From Magicicada septendecula (Eukaryota; Arthropoda; Insecta; Hemiptera; Cicadidae), in assembly GCA_034769895.1 (NCBI GenBank), contig CM068372.1, positions 440,627,458 to 440,691,457 of the forward strand: a stretch of DNA of 64,000 nucleotides, written 5' to 3'. The position numbers and the translations under genes were made by a program. Each line of letters starts with the position of its first letter. The stretch's first letter is position 1. Positions 34,497 through 45,335 of this stretch are shown here, piece after piece. The notes below the pieces were generated by a model. It saw only the letters and a program-made list of their open reading frames with translations. It searched no databases and had not been told where the DNA came from.

Positions 34497-34917
34497 CTAG
34501 GAGTAAGCCTTGGTGACCTGCTCCGGCTTCATAGGATTTATTACTATCTTTTCTTTGGTCTCCCTACGCTTCTTCTTCCAGCTGGTTTGTATCTACTTGC
34601 CGCTTTTGGTAGTCTTCGATCATCCGTACGCTCCAGATGGTCCGTCCAATTTCTTCTGTGCAACTCTGTTTTCTTATTTAAGTTGTAGGCTGTATTTCCA
34701 ACTCTTCTCTAATCACTTAATTTCTAAATCGATCTTGTTTAAAACACCCTTTGACCGATCTTAGAAATTTCATCTTGACTGCTTGCACGCGGCTTTTATC
34801 TCTCTTCCTCAATATCCACGACCCGCTTCCATAAAGCAGCGTAGGGATTACCTTGTAAAACTCGATCCGAGTATCTTTTCGCGTCTTGTTTTTTAGCGTT
34901 CTTCTTATTTGCCGCAC
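34497..34917 (-). mobile_element. LINE ORF2 C-terminus with GAA tail
   Basis: One frame on the minus strand runs through to the tail with only three stops: RRTLKNKTRKDTRIEFYKVI, PTLLYGSGSWILRKRDKSR, VQAVKMKFLRSVKGCFKQDR, then VIREELEIQPTT, TIWSVRMIEDYQKRQVDTNQ and YEAGAGHQGLLLEEEE. This is the same C-terminal block as the other remnants, and among the best preserved in reading frame. It is followed immediately by the GAA-type array at 34491-34253. 5'-truncated. Confidence 0.85.
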
Positions 34918-35249
34918 ATCATTTGAAACTTATGTAGTTTATTGTCTATGTCTCTGTCTATTGTTTATTGTCTAGAAGCTGGACGGATCTAGCGGTAACA
35001 GAGAAGCCAAATAAAAATAGCTATCTGGTATAAATTTAAACGATTCGGTTTGAAAATCAAGGAAGCGGCTAAGAGAGAAAAGGAAGATCATATAAGAGAG
35101 AGAAAGGATCATGTCAGATAAAAGTAATAATAAATGATGGACAATTGCACAAGTATTACCCGTTTCCAATGTCCGCGATACGACGTCACCGATGGTAAAG
35201 ATAGTGTAACGTGGACGCTGCTAAAGTTGCCAAGTTGACCTCAGTCTGT

Positions 35250-35450
35250 GGTGTCGTACAGTAGAATGAAAACAAGAAACTTGGCGCAGATGAAGTTCCT
35301 GCTGTGTTGTATGTATCAGAGATGTGGGGAACAACGCAGAGACTTAAGTAGAATCCAAGAGTCCCAAGTGAAGTTACTGTATTATGTGGAGCGGTGTACA
35401 CGAGAAGATAGAATACATACTCAGGATATACCTAGGAAGCAAAAATTCTT
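35250..35450 (+). mobile_element. Small LINE C-terminal remnant
   Basis: The frame reads DLSRIQESQVKLLYYVERCT then REDRIHTQDIPRK, which aligns with SRIQASEMKFLRSVKGCTREDRIRNEDIRKE of the dominant LINE group. The part upstream (VPAVLYVSEMW, for VP.LLYGSE.W) is in another frame. It is a short, diverged fragment oriented opposite to its two neighbours. Confidence 0.65.
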
Positions 35451-35459
35451 CTTTTTCAC

Positions 35460-35870
35460 TACGTTGCTTGGGCTGTAACCCGTTCAGACTTCACATAGTC
35501 TCCGACCATTTTTCCGAGGGTCTTCCACGGCATCTCTCGTTCCCACTGGCCAATATTCAAACGCTTGTTTAGGGATACGCGAGTCTACCATGCGTTACAC
35601 ACGGGACTTCCAATTCTGCCTGTATTTTCTTTATTTTATCCAGAACCGACTGTAACTTCAGGTCTTTCCTTATGTCGTCGTTTCGTAGACGATCTCTCAA
35701 ATTACATCCCTTAACTGCTCTTAAAAATTTCAAATAAATTTTTTGCTAGAGAGAGTCCATCACAGCCATACATTAAAGTCGGAACAGCCACGACCTTATA
35801 GAACTTTAGCTGTGTCTCCGTCTGTGTTTCTTCAACAGTCGTCTTATTGTTGCACAGGTATAACTAAATT
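35460..35870 (-). mobile_element. LINE ORF2 C-terminal remnant
   Basis: The minus strand reads TIRRLLKKHTDGDTAK and VAVPTLMYGCDGLSLAKN across a frame change, then IFKFLRAVKGCNLRDRL-type residues (KFLRAVKGCNLRDRLRNDDI), RKDLKLQSVLDKIKKIQAEL and RCRGRPSEKWSETM. This is the familiar ...VP.LLYGCE...; FLRSVKGC..DR.RN.DIR..L.......KI; RGRP...W block. Multiple breaks; 5'-truncated. Confidence 0.8.
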
Positions 35871-36675
35871 TGTTTTAACTTTCCCACGATATAAATAGGA
35901 AACAAAATAATTACTCCAATAAACTATAAGATGATGAATATCGAAATGCAAGTTGCGCCATGTAGAAAGGACGGCGGTTGTCAAAGCAATCTTTTTTAGC
36001 CACGACTTCCTGGAATAAATGGCTTGAATTTGATGACCGATCGTGTGAGATCAGGTAATTCGCTAGGGCAGAGAAGGACTTTCTGTTGCGTTTGATGATT
36101 TAAGACATTGGTTCGACTTTATACGAAGTCGAGAACACGGAACGTTTTGGAAACGGTAAAAATCAAATGTTTGCTCTGAGCTGTGAAGTCTGTAAATGTG
36201 CGCACTTTACACGTTCGGTTCGATTTTGCGTAGGCGCGTTTACGGTAGCCGAGACAACATTAGAATGTGGGCATCGATCGTGTGTTATCCCGCGGATACG
36301 CTAGCCTGCAAGCAAACACTATGTCTACAGACAGAACGCGTTCTATTGTTTCAAACAATCGCTGAGCACGCCGTTCTTTATATTGTTCAAAATATAAAAA
36401 TGAGTTTTGCTTTTACGACGGTGAGAAGTAATCATACACCGACGCGATGCACGTGTAAGCCGGCATGCCGTGTTATTGTTGTCCGCTCGCTCCTATTGTT
36501 GAAAATAAACGTAACAATCAGTCGATTTGCAACAATGAATTCTACTATTACCTAAGTAACAATCAAATTACGCATTTTCAATTATAGGCGACTGCGACAA
36601 GTCGAAGCTCGTAATCATCTAAAGATTTGTGTATTTTTAACATGTGTGTTTATCCTGCAAAAATTATAACGCTAA
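35871..36675. other. Non-coding stretch with GC-richer middle
   Basis: The 36196-36555 part is GC-richer and open in one plus frame for 119 codons, but the product resembles nothing I know and has no motif. I see no splice or promoter arrangement strong enough to call a gene. Confidence 0.35.
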
Positions 36676-38073
36676 TCTCTCTATATATAAGCGGATTTGT
36701 CCTGACTGACAGAGAATCAACGTAGAGCAAAAATTACTGAAGATAATGCTCTCAAAATTTGAAGGTATATTCTTATGGGGTCGTAGATGCTCACTAAGAA
36801 ACGGTTTTAAAAACTTTCACTCCTAAGGGGCAAAAAAAAAAACCCCCATTGTATGTATGTATCTATGTATGTATGTTCCACATCTCCTCCTAAACCACTG
36901 GACCGATTTCAACCAAACTTGGCACAAATATTTTACGCGACGGGAGAACCAACATAGGATAGGTGTTTTTTTCGATGGGGTCCTTTGGGGTCTTCCACAT
37001 CTCCTCCTAAACCACTGGACCGATTTCAACCAAACTTGGCACAAATATTTGATGCAACGGGAGAACCAACATAGGATAGGTGTTTTCTTCGATGGAGTCC
37101 TTTGGGGTCTTCCACATCTCCTCCTAAACCACTGGACCGATTCAACCAAACTTGCACAAATATTTTACGCAACGGGAGAACCAACATAGGATAGGTGTTT
37201 TTTTGATACGATCTTTCGGGGGGTCCTTTGGGTCTTAAAAAACTATTAGATTTGGTTACTATGGCAACCCAATAGAATAGATTCTGGTTACCATAGCATC
37301 GGTGGAAGCCTCCCGCGTAGGAAATAGCACGGGAGTCGTCCGACGGGCCTTCCCCGGAGTTCATCCACGGAACCCGGGGAGCCTTAGGTCGGATCCCGCG
37401 AAAGACGGCGGGGCCAGAGTCCACGGTTTTTATAAATAAAGATATAGGTTATGATATCAAAGGTGGTGTATGCATCTTAAGAACTTCTTAATAGTGTGTG
37501 AATTCAGAGTTGTTTCAGTTTGAATTTAAAAGTGGATAAGTTAAGATCGAAGTAAGTTATAAGCGAGTATAAAAAACAGTTTTGATAGCGAATGTATTCA
37601 GATCATAGTGTTCAGACAATATAAATGCACTTTCTTCAGTTTGAATTTAAAAATTGATAAGCTGAAATCTATAGAGGTATTGTATTGTTAGAATAAGTTT
37701 AGGAGACACTAATTTAACAAATGCCTTATTTCAACATTAACACAATGAATTATAAAACGACAGTTAAACACGCAGCGCGTGCAAGTACTGTAGACATTTT
37801 ATTGAAAACTAATTTAGCTGTTCGCCCTCTCCCAGAGTTAGAAATCGAGCAGGAGCATCACGCGCAACAGAATTTTTCTCCAGATATAAGAATACAGTTT
37901 ATGACATGTTCTTAAACAGGTGCGCTACAGAGTATTCCTCCAGTGAGAATGCGAACGTAACGATATAAGGGAGATTATACAATATACAAGTAATATAACG
38001 TTAGAACAAGAATAGGTGCCTATGAGCCTATGAATAAATTATGAACCCGAGGAACGCTGGGTAAATCGGCTAG
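36676..38073 (+). mobile_element. Non-autonomous Helitron A
   Basis: The left end TCTCTCTATATATAAGCGG follows an A, and the right end has ACCC-gaggaacgct-GGGT (a short hairpin) then CTAG at 38070-38073, the arrangement of Helitron 5' TC and 3' hairpin-CTRR termini. No Rep/helicase frame is present. Inside are three direct repeats of 117 bp (36878-37230). The first ~160 bp share GGTTTTAAAAACTTTCACTC and CCTAAGGGGCAAAAAA with Helitron B, showing common family membership. The base after CTAG is A, not the usual T, because element B follows 9 bp later. Confidence 0.7.
36878..37236 (+). repeat. 117-bp tandem repeat x3 inside Helitron A
   Basis: Units start at 36878, 36995 and 37112 with CCACATCTCCTCCTAAACCA followed by CTGGACCGATTTCAACCAAA and CTTGGCACAAATATTT. 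Differences between units are few. The open frames across it on both strands are by-products of the repeat. Internal minisatellites are common in non-autonomous Helitrons. Confidence 0.95.
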
Positions 38074-38082
38074 ATATAGATA

Positions 38083-38624
38083 TCTATATAACCCAAATAC
38101 CACTGACTGACACACTGATCACGATATCTCTGAAACCACCGAATGGATATCAATGAAACTTTGAACATAGCTTCATCATAGGTCTTAGGTGCTCACTAAG
38201 AAACGGTTTTAAAAACTTTCACTCCTAAGGGGCAAAAAACCAAATACTGAAATTTATCGCGGGAATTGCATACTTTGTAAATGAAGTGGTTGACATCTCA
38301 GTTTACTGGAAACCCCGAATACATTTAGTCCTGAGTTTTTAATCATTGTTTTAAATTGAAAAAAACTTCGTTGTTTGCAGGTTCTTATAGTCGAGAAAAT
38401 TTCGAAGTTCAATTAATTAATAAATGTATGTCCTTTTTTTCTCGGAAACGGCTCTAACGATTTTCTCGAAATAAATAATAAATAGCTGTTGCTATGAATG
38501 TAAATAAACAAATTAAGAGTTGAGAATTTGTACAATCTATCTAATCCTATACTATTAAGCGAGCAATAATTGTACAATTACGTACAACGTGAAACTCCGT
38601 AGCGAAGCACGGGTATTTTGCTAG
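38083..38624 (+). mobile_element. Non-autonomous Helitron B
   Basis: A precedes TCTATATAACCCAAATACC (38083 on) and T follows CTAG (38621-38624), fitting Helitron insertion between A and T. The 3' hairpin is CCGT-agcgaagc-ACGG (38598-38613). It shares about 55 bp with Helitron A (38195-38236 versus 36794-36835). The 542-bp interior has no coding. It lies directly after Helitron A in the same orientation, separated by ATATAGATA. Confidence 0.72.
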
Positions 38625-38841
38625 TCAGACTATATGGACGATTTCTTTCTTTAGTTATTCGGGATTTGAATAAGAAAACCCAAACTATGACAGTCAGCAA
38701 ATCATATGTATAGGAATTATAATCAGATTATAGTCATGTGTATAATCATCAAGTCAGTAATTATAAGAAGTATAGTAAGTGAGATGGAATACAAGTAATT
38801 TTTTGTTATTTTTGGAGGGTCCAATGCAGTCTTTTTTTTTT

Positions 38842-39020
38842 TTAACAAGCATATGTTATAGTCTCTTGTCTTCTTAGTCTTTATGTAGGAGACTTCAGAG
38901 TTTTATTTATCTACTTCATCCCACTGTGTTTTTTTTTTTAACAAGCAAATGTTATAGTCTCTTGTCTTCTTAGTCTTTATCTAGGAGACTTCAGAGTGTT
39001 ATGTATTTCATCCCACTGTT
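38842..39020. repeat. ~97-bp tandem duplication
   Basis: TTTTTTTAACAAGCATATGT and the following GTTATAGTCTCTTGTCTTCT ... ATCCCACTG occur at about 38836-38928 and again at 38932-39019 with few changes. Each unit starts with a T run, so the duplication may have arisen by slippage or unequal exchange between T tracts. Confidence 0.9.
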
Positions 39021-39245
39021 ATCTTCGTCTACTATTATCCACCAACTTCACAAACTCCGGCCGCGGAGGAAAGTTCTTCTCGAAAGGTTTCCTTACATTG
39101 GGAATGTTCTATCCGAATTTATCGTTTTAATTTTTCATAATTAAATAATTTATAGTGGAAGTGTTATGAAAAAATATAATATTCGTGATTGTTTCGAGAA
39201 ACTCAAGCCTAGCATATTTATTATGATTATTGTCTGATTAATTAT

Positions 39246-39605
39246 TAATCATCATCATCTTCAGCAAGGATTAAACCAAAAATAGTGTGTTCAAAACTGG
39301 TCACGCCAACGCTTCTTCCGACGGCCCCACACCTCTCCGTCCTTTCGGCTTATACTTCCATAGTTGTTTGGGGGATACGACAGTCATCCGTTCAGTTACG
39401 GTGTTGTAACCAGTTTAGTCGATATTGGGCAATTCTTCCTTGCGACAGTTTAGTAACTAATATGTTCCGTAAATATGTTACCGCCATAAGATGATAGTGG
39501 ACCTGCCACCTTCGGGCTTAACGTCCAGCCCGATTTTCTGTCTAGGTTGTCTCCCATAAACTGGCAATCTTACCGAAACAAAGGGACCAGTTTTCCTTGC
39601 ACACA
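39246..39605 (-). mobile_element. LINE 3' end remnant, copy 2 of a family
   Basis: On the minus strand IAQYRLNWLQH is followed by a decayed GRRxVGRPxxRW region and then the same 3' end as at 45.0 and 1.8 kb, finishing in ATGATGATG-like units at 39249-39262. As in the 1.8-kb copy, the coding part is joined to the shared piece at 39485-39600 (AACGTCCAGCCCGATTTTCT). Dead and 5'-truncated. Confidence 0.7.
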
Positions 39606-40149
39606 GTAGGTAATAGAGCCGACAAAAACCCAACTAGATTCACGTCTGTAACATTCCAAAGATAAGCTTGTCCAGGAATTCTTACATTAATTTAGTGCAT
39701 GAATTCCCAGAATAAAATTTGGTAGATATTTTTAGGAGTACGTTTCTTGGGGCCGGCCCTGTACGATTTACAGGGCCCCGGTCTCACAATGGTCGAGAAC
39801 CGCTGTTCTAGGTCTGCGTCTTCTTCGTCCTGAGAATATCCAGTCCGTTACTCTGTGGTTTCGACCTTATATACATCGAATTTCAGTGTATCATAACCTG
39901 CAGATAAATGTAACTTCTACATTAACGCGTCTAGATAATCGAACCGATTACATTATGGAAGCAGGACGAGTTTGTGTATATTATGAAAATAGATGCGCGC
40001 CATAACGTGTCCGAGATTGGCAGAGCAAGGAGGCCGAGATTAGTTTGTAGAATAGAGTCTAATAATGGGCGTTGTAGTGATGAATACAAAAATAAAAGTA
40101 CTAATGGGCGAAACGCTCAGTTCGTCTATGGTCTATGGTGTCTATGGTT
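39606..40149. other. Non-coding stretch, nothing recognised
   Basis: No recognisable coding except perhaps decayed sequence leading into the LINE remnant at 40.15 kb. A GGGGCCGGCCCTGT palindromic word is at about 39750. Confidence 0.4.
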
Positions 40150-40525
40150 GAGACACTTGGACGCCGACGAAGCAAGCAGAAGAACGCTAATAACGTAACA
40201 GAAGAACAATGGCGCATTAGACATAACTATAACTACACGTATAAGGACGGAAACTTACTAGGTCATACGAAAATACGATGACTTAAGTAGTGGGCAGGAC
40301 ACGCAGACGATCATCGAGTGACAAAGATGACGAACTAGCAGAGGGGTACCGAGAATTCGCTGGCTAGATAAGTTAGTAAGGGAGGTCAAGAAGGCGGTAG
40401 GGGATCGGTCTCGATAGAAACGAAAACTAATTTTGAATGATATCATGGCCGGGTAGGGCTGCAGAACCGCGTGAAGGAGAATAAGAAGACGACAATAATG
40501 GACGTTTTGTTTTCTCAAACAGGAA
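40150..40525 (+). mobile_element. LINE ORF2 C-terminal remnant
   Basis: Across frames the plus strand reads VTEEQWRIRHNYNYTYKDGN, WAGHADDHRVTKMTN, IRWLDKLVREVKKAVGDRSR and a stop-broken tail. It aligns with EEWRIRTNxELY...; LxWAGHVxRMxxxRxxKxI; RxRWLDDVxxDxKKLGxxxW of an insect LINE group. Multiple breaks; the RT core is absent. Confidence 0.72.
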
Positions 40526-41595
40526 CCGTTTTAAAGTGTGCTTATAAACATGCCCCGCGTGTTGTATTTATACACAGTTTATCTTAAAAGGCAGATCACC
40601 AGCAGTGTGTGTGTGTGTGTGTGGGGGGGGGTACACGACGAAGGCAATATTTAGGGATAGAGAGGGTAGTAGATGTACTGTAGACTGATAGTTAATCGTT
40701 GATTATTTATTTTGGTTGTTGAAGTGCAGTGTGCTTGTGCTTGTGCGTGGCACGTGTTGTGTTCGGTGTCAGCAACTAGCGCGTATAAATTCGTGCGGCG
40801 TTCCGTTTACGTAAACATCGTTAAACTGTCCGTCCGCATGGTTGTGACTTATTTGTTTGTGTCGGGAGGGAGCGGGAAGTATTATGGGGTGCGCAGTGTG
40901 AGTCGACAGAAGATGATCTTTAACAGGATTCAACACGTTTCGTGGCGTGCTTCGGATGATAATTACTGTGAATGTTGTGACGACAAGTGATATGGGATAA
41001 TAATATGGAAACAATGTCTGACGCAAAGAGAACCCGGTGGTACGATCGTGGGGATCCGCTTGCAAAGTTAATCACTACTTATGGCCGGAGACGTCTACAC
41101 TGGAGCACGTATGCAGAGGTCTATGTATCAAACGCATGTAGAGAATACCCAATATATGTCTTTCATTTGATTACTGGAAGATAATGAACAAGTCCGTTTT
41201 TTGGGGGCCCTCGTTGTCGGCATTCGGAAGGTCCAGAATAAAATTGAAAAGCAAGCTAAAAAAATAAATAGTTAAGATAAATAATTTTTTTTTTTAGCAT
41301 AAGAAATTTACTATCTACTCACTAGACAGTATTAAGTAAATGGGATAAGAGAGACACCAATAGAATAACGTCGACCCCATTGGTGGTCTTTTTCTTTATC
41401 GGAATGTACGACTTATTTATGAGTATACACGTATCTGAGTGGTCTGTTCGCCGCTTCCTCTTCAAGTTCTGGAGAATGCCGAAGTAGCGAAGACTCTCAA
41501 TAGTTAATATACGACTGTTGTGTCCTTGGAGCCTTCTGTAATAGTAGAGTAAGAACAGCCGATAGATGTCTTTGTAAACAATCTTCGTTGACGGT
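40526..41595. other. Non-coding stretch with GT/G run
   Basis: A (GT)n followed by G9 lies at about 40602-40629. The GC-richer section 40700-40990 is open for 92 codons on the plus strand but matches nothing I know. A T run lies at 41287-41297. Confidence 0.4.
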
Positions 41596-42560
41596 CTGGT
41601 TAGAAAAAGGGACCCCGAGCCGTCTTTTGTACGCCCATTTCTTCTTTGATCGTTTCATTTCGTATTCGCTCTAGCCTTGAAGTTCTAGCAGCTCGTCTCA
41701 AAGCATCCATTTCTGTAGCTTCTAACTTTCTTTTTACCTGTTCTTTTATTATCCATATTTCGGATCCGTACATCAGCATGCTCTTAATCGTACTATCTTT
41801 TAGTCTTTTCTTCCTTTCTTTTCCAATTTATGTGCTCCATAGAATCCCGTTCAATGATATAATTATTTGTTTTGCTTTGTTTATTCTTGATTTTATTTCA
41901 ACATCATCAGTTCCTTCTTCATTAGAGTTTATTCCTAAGTATTTGTACCGGTTGCGTTTTTTATACGTTCGTTGTTTTCTAAGATTAAATCTGTTGTTTC
42001 TTCACCGACACACAGATACTGCGTTTTTTCTATGTTCATCAGTAATCCCCTATTTTCATACTCTTCCTTCAGTTTGCGTGTCATATATTCCAGGTCTTCT
42101 TTTTCATTTGCACATATCACTTGATCGTCTGCAAACTGCAGGGTGTACAAACATGTGTCATCGTCAAATTGAATATCCATCCCTTTGCATTTTTTCTTGC
42201 AATGGGTTAGAGCTTTTTCAACGTAAATTTTGAAAAGCGTGGGAGTGATGCAACAGTCCTGTCGTAACCCCGTATTTACTCTGGCCGGTTCTGATACTCT
42301 ATTTCCCACTTTTATTGTGGACGTCATGTCGTTGTACAAGTTTTGCACAGCCCTAATAAGTGTATGGTTGGTGTTGGTATCTTGAAGCACCTCCCATAGT
42401 TTAACGATAGGTAGGCCTATATATTATCGTAAGCTTTCTGTAAGTCTATAAATATTAAGTGAGTTGCTCTCTTTCTAATTTCTTTTCAGTAACTTGTTTT
42501 AGACAAAACACGTTGTTTGTACAGGACGTACCCGATCTAAAGCCACACTGCTCTTCTTCT
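41596..42560 (-). mobile_element. LINE reverse transcriptase remnant, best RT core
   Basis: This is the longest coding relic in the window. On the minus strand: EEQCGFRSGTSCTNNVFCLK (RT block 2), FIDLQKAYDNI after a frame change, LIRAVQNLYNDMTSTIKVGN, VNTGLRQDCCITPTLFKIYV (RT block 4), LYTLQFADDQVICANEKEDL with the catalytic FADD box, then after a frameshift near 41955 YKYLGINSNEEGTDDVEIKS and MLMYGSEIWIIKEQVKRKLE. A 151-codon stretch (42390-41935) is still open. The family is the abundant insect non-LTR type in which the C-terminus carries YGSE.W and RIRNE blocks. The endonuclease and the GRPR.RW end are missing and at least two frameshifts and two stops are visible. Confidence 0.9.
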
Positions 42561-44319
42561 TACTATAATAGTATATAAGGCCGTTAAACTTAACTTACCA
42601 AACTTATCTGTTACAACACAGACATATTACACCGTAACGAGCCGTGTTATTTGTTATGAATTTTATCTGAATCTGGCATGAAAAGTCCAAAATATCTGAA
42701 TATCCCATGTTTATTGATGTTATTTTCACTTTCCTCTCCGCCTCGGCATTCCATATGTTGTGTCCTATCTCTGTTCACTTTTCAGCCGAGCTTTATCAAA
42801 TATAATATTCGAGTTGATTAGTGGTCGCGTACTTCCTGAAAAGAAAAGAAGGCGGACTTAAAGAAGCGGCTCCCGCATGCGCGAGATTTTTGTACCGGGC
42901 GTAGTCAGGCGAGGTGAAGAATAGAATGTAGCGATGATGAAGTCGAGAAGCGTACGAAAGAATGTGCTCGAAAATTTTGCAAAATAAATTTAAAAAAAAT
43001 GACGGCAGAGTAATTTTTAAACGTTGACATTTCAAAGCGAAAAAATGTCTCTCGGCTGTGTTTGAACCCAGCTGTGTTTGCTGGAATGCGGTGTTAACGA
43101 ACGATACGAGATTTGATCAAAAAATTGTTTGCAATTATTTAGCAACACTGCCACCGCCGACTTTACGCTCTGTTTGCGCTAACGGGGTCCACAGCCCACT
43201 TCATTGTGTGCAGACAACCGGTTCGACTCCCGGCGTCGTGACCAGAAACGTTGTAAACCAGTTGTCGGGTTCAGAGCGTAGTAATACCTTGTCGTTTTAT
43301 CTACGCTTTTGTTTTGTTTCCCTGAGTGTCTGTACTCCAGTCTCTGTTCTTCTGCCATTAGTTTGGACAGCGTGTAGTGTAGAAAACGCCTTTAGTCGAT
43401 TGGACGTTGTCAACGACAGTGGTGAACTCGCTTTTTTCGTACTGTTTAAGACGTCTTTGAAGAAGGTTCACTTTTATTAAAGAAGATCACGAACTGAAAC
43501 CCAAGCGGAACGAGAGGAAGAGGGAGAATAAAAGAAATCGATGGAGGAATGCGAAACGTATTGTAGCTCTAAGACGGAGGGAAGTGTTGCAGAAGTTGTA
43601 TTTGTAAGAAGCAAGAGTGCCTGATATAAAATGACAGGGGATTGGACGAAAGTAAATGTGGAGCGATCCACAACGACAAACTAGTGTGAGGAACTAAAAA
43701 AATCGAGTGACCACTATTCCACAAGATCCTGCGATTCTACTACTATAATCAAGACTGTGGGGGGGGGGGCAGGCTGTATTTGGCAGTAGCCCTCTTCAGC
43801 TCACTGGTACAGTAGTTGAATTAGTGTAAGCGTGGAGGAAGTTATCATGATATGGCAGAGTCACACTAGGGGAGAGAAGATTACGTGTAATTTGTTTGTA
43901 ATAAGTGTATATGATGAAAAGATTGGGCGAATTGGGTAGGCACGGCGCAGTGCCGATGTTTTTTTTAAATCACAAAAGTAAAATAATTAATTTATTAGAA
44001 TAAAAAAGTATTCAATATTTGGTACTGTAACTTTATCCGTTCCTGCAATCGTTTTCGATATTTCGATTACGTGATTGTTTGACTTCGATCTTTAGTTAAT
44101 ATCGCACATAATTTTATACAGGTGAAAGAATTGTACAAATTTTAATTTCGTATGGTACAAAGTAGTTGGGTGGCGACTGCAGTTAGTGTTCTTAGTAGAT
44201 TTTGTTTAATGAAAAACGATTGTAGCGGTAGTTTATCACAGCTGCGTACCTTTGGCACCAAAAGTTGATGTAGTTGAGAACTGAAATTACAGAATATATT
44301 AGGTAAATAAAATGTTGCC
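42561..44319. other. Non-coding stretch, one unexplained open frame
   Basis: A 140-codon plus-strand frame at 43058-43480 lies in GC-richer DNA. Its product shows no recognisable motif and the frame contains no sign of codon bias I can point to. A G11 run lies at 43759-43769. No RNA gene was found; GGTTCGACTCC at 43217 only mimics a tRNA T-loop. Confidence 0.35.
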
Positions 44320-44403
44320 TCGCGCGCACCTTGTATAGACCTTTCTGAGGTTGCAAAGTGTCCCTTCAAACTCCTTCGACCGCCGCGCGCACCTTGTATA
44401 AAC
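44320..44403. repeat. Two copies of the dispersed GC-rich motif
   Basis: CGCGCGCACCTTGTATAGAC at 44321-44340 and the exact 26-bp match to 83-108 at 44378-44403 lie 57 bp apart in the same orientation. Confidence 0.6.
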
Positions 44404-44975
44404 CCCGGTAGGCCGTGTCTTACTTACCGTGTGGCGACAGTGACAGTGTCGATTCCGTAGGAACACTGACGATGAGGTGTGTGCAGTGCACACTCAAACA
44501 TATGAAACGTGGTCGTCGACAGTATATTTACATATCAACACAATAGAGAAACAGACGAACGTGCGCGCGCGTGCGTCGCTAATGCCAATAATAACGATAA
44601 GACAGGTAAGAAACAGTTTTTACTGTCTGTCGTCGGCGACACCTGTTGTTTGCCATGTGTATTGTGTATGTAGTAGTAGGCATTGTGTATTGTCGCTCGG
44701 TTCTCTCTACGCCATAAATATGCTTTAATATGGCCGTTTTGCTTTTTATTAAAACTCTACGTGGTGTGTGTTTGCGTGCGCGCGCGTGTAGTTCAGTTTG
44801 CTGGCGGAAAACTGTTATTGGATGATTTTGTGAAGCAGATGTGTTGTATGGGTATTGTCACCGCGGCGGGACTGAATTGGTTTGGTTTGGCGTTTGTTCT
44901 GCGATCACTAGTGCCAGGAAAATGTCTTACCCAGCTTACGCTTTGTGGGACTCTACTTCTTTCTCCTTTGATACT
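44404..44975. other. Non-coding stretch, GC-richer than average
   Basis: Short CG/TG alternating runs occur near 44562-44578 and 44764-44786. Open frames of 83 and 119 codons on the plus strand run into the antisense of the LINE remnant and are not convincing genes. Confidence 0.35.
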
Positions 44976-44977
44976 TC

Positions 44978-45335
44978 TTATTTCATCATCATCATCATCT
45001 TCAAGGTTTAAACCAAGAATGGTTTGTTCCGGTCTCAAATAGGAAAATATTACAGCTGGTCACTTCAGCGCTTCCTCGGACGTCCCACACCTCTCCGTCC
45101 CCTCCGGCTTATAGTTTCAGAGTTGTTTGGGGATGCGGCAGTCATCCAATCGGCAAATATGTTCCCACCAATTCAGCCGATACTGGGCGATCTTGTCGAG
45201 TATACTCGTAATATTCAGTTCCTGCCGTATATCTGTGTTTCTTCTGTGATCGTGGAGAGTATACGCTGCCACGTGCCAGAGAAATCTCATTTCAGCCGCT
45301 TGGATGCGACTGGCGTGGCCTTTTACTTCTTATTT
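44978..45335 (-). mobile_element. LINE 3' end remnant, copy 3 of a family
   Basis: The minus strand is well preserved: ASRIQAAEMRFLWHVAAYTL, HDHRRNTDIRQELNITSILD, KIAQYRLNWWEHICRLDDCR, IPKQL, a stop, NYKP, then after a frameshift GRRGVGRPRKR and SDQL, and a 3' UTR running into a tail of five ATG units at 44984-45000. This copy shows what normally lies upstream of the C-terminal motif in the family also seen at 1.8 and 39.3 kb. It is 5'-truncated at about 45335. Confidence 0.85.

Noticed and set aside
36196-36555. 119-codon plus-strand frame
   Set aside because: No recognisable domain and no neighbouring exon-like signals.
36857-37424. 110- and 132-codon frames
   Set aside because: They are read through the 117-bp tandem repeats of a non-autonomous Helitron.
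41646-42233. 195-codon plus-strand frame, longest in the window outside arrays
   Set aside because: It is antisense to the LINE reverse transcriptase, whose FADD and GLRQ blocks identify the minus strand as the coding one.
43200-43240. tRNA-like GGTTCGACTCC
   Set aside because: The flanking stem does not pair and no acceptor, D or anticodon arms can be drawn.
43058-43480. 140-codon plus-strand frame
   Set aside because: No motif, no promoter or splice context; likely chance in GC-richer DNA.
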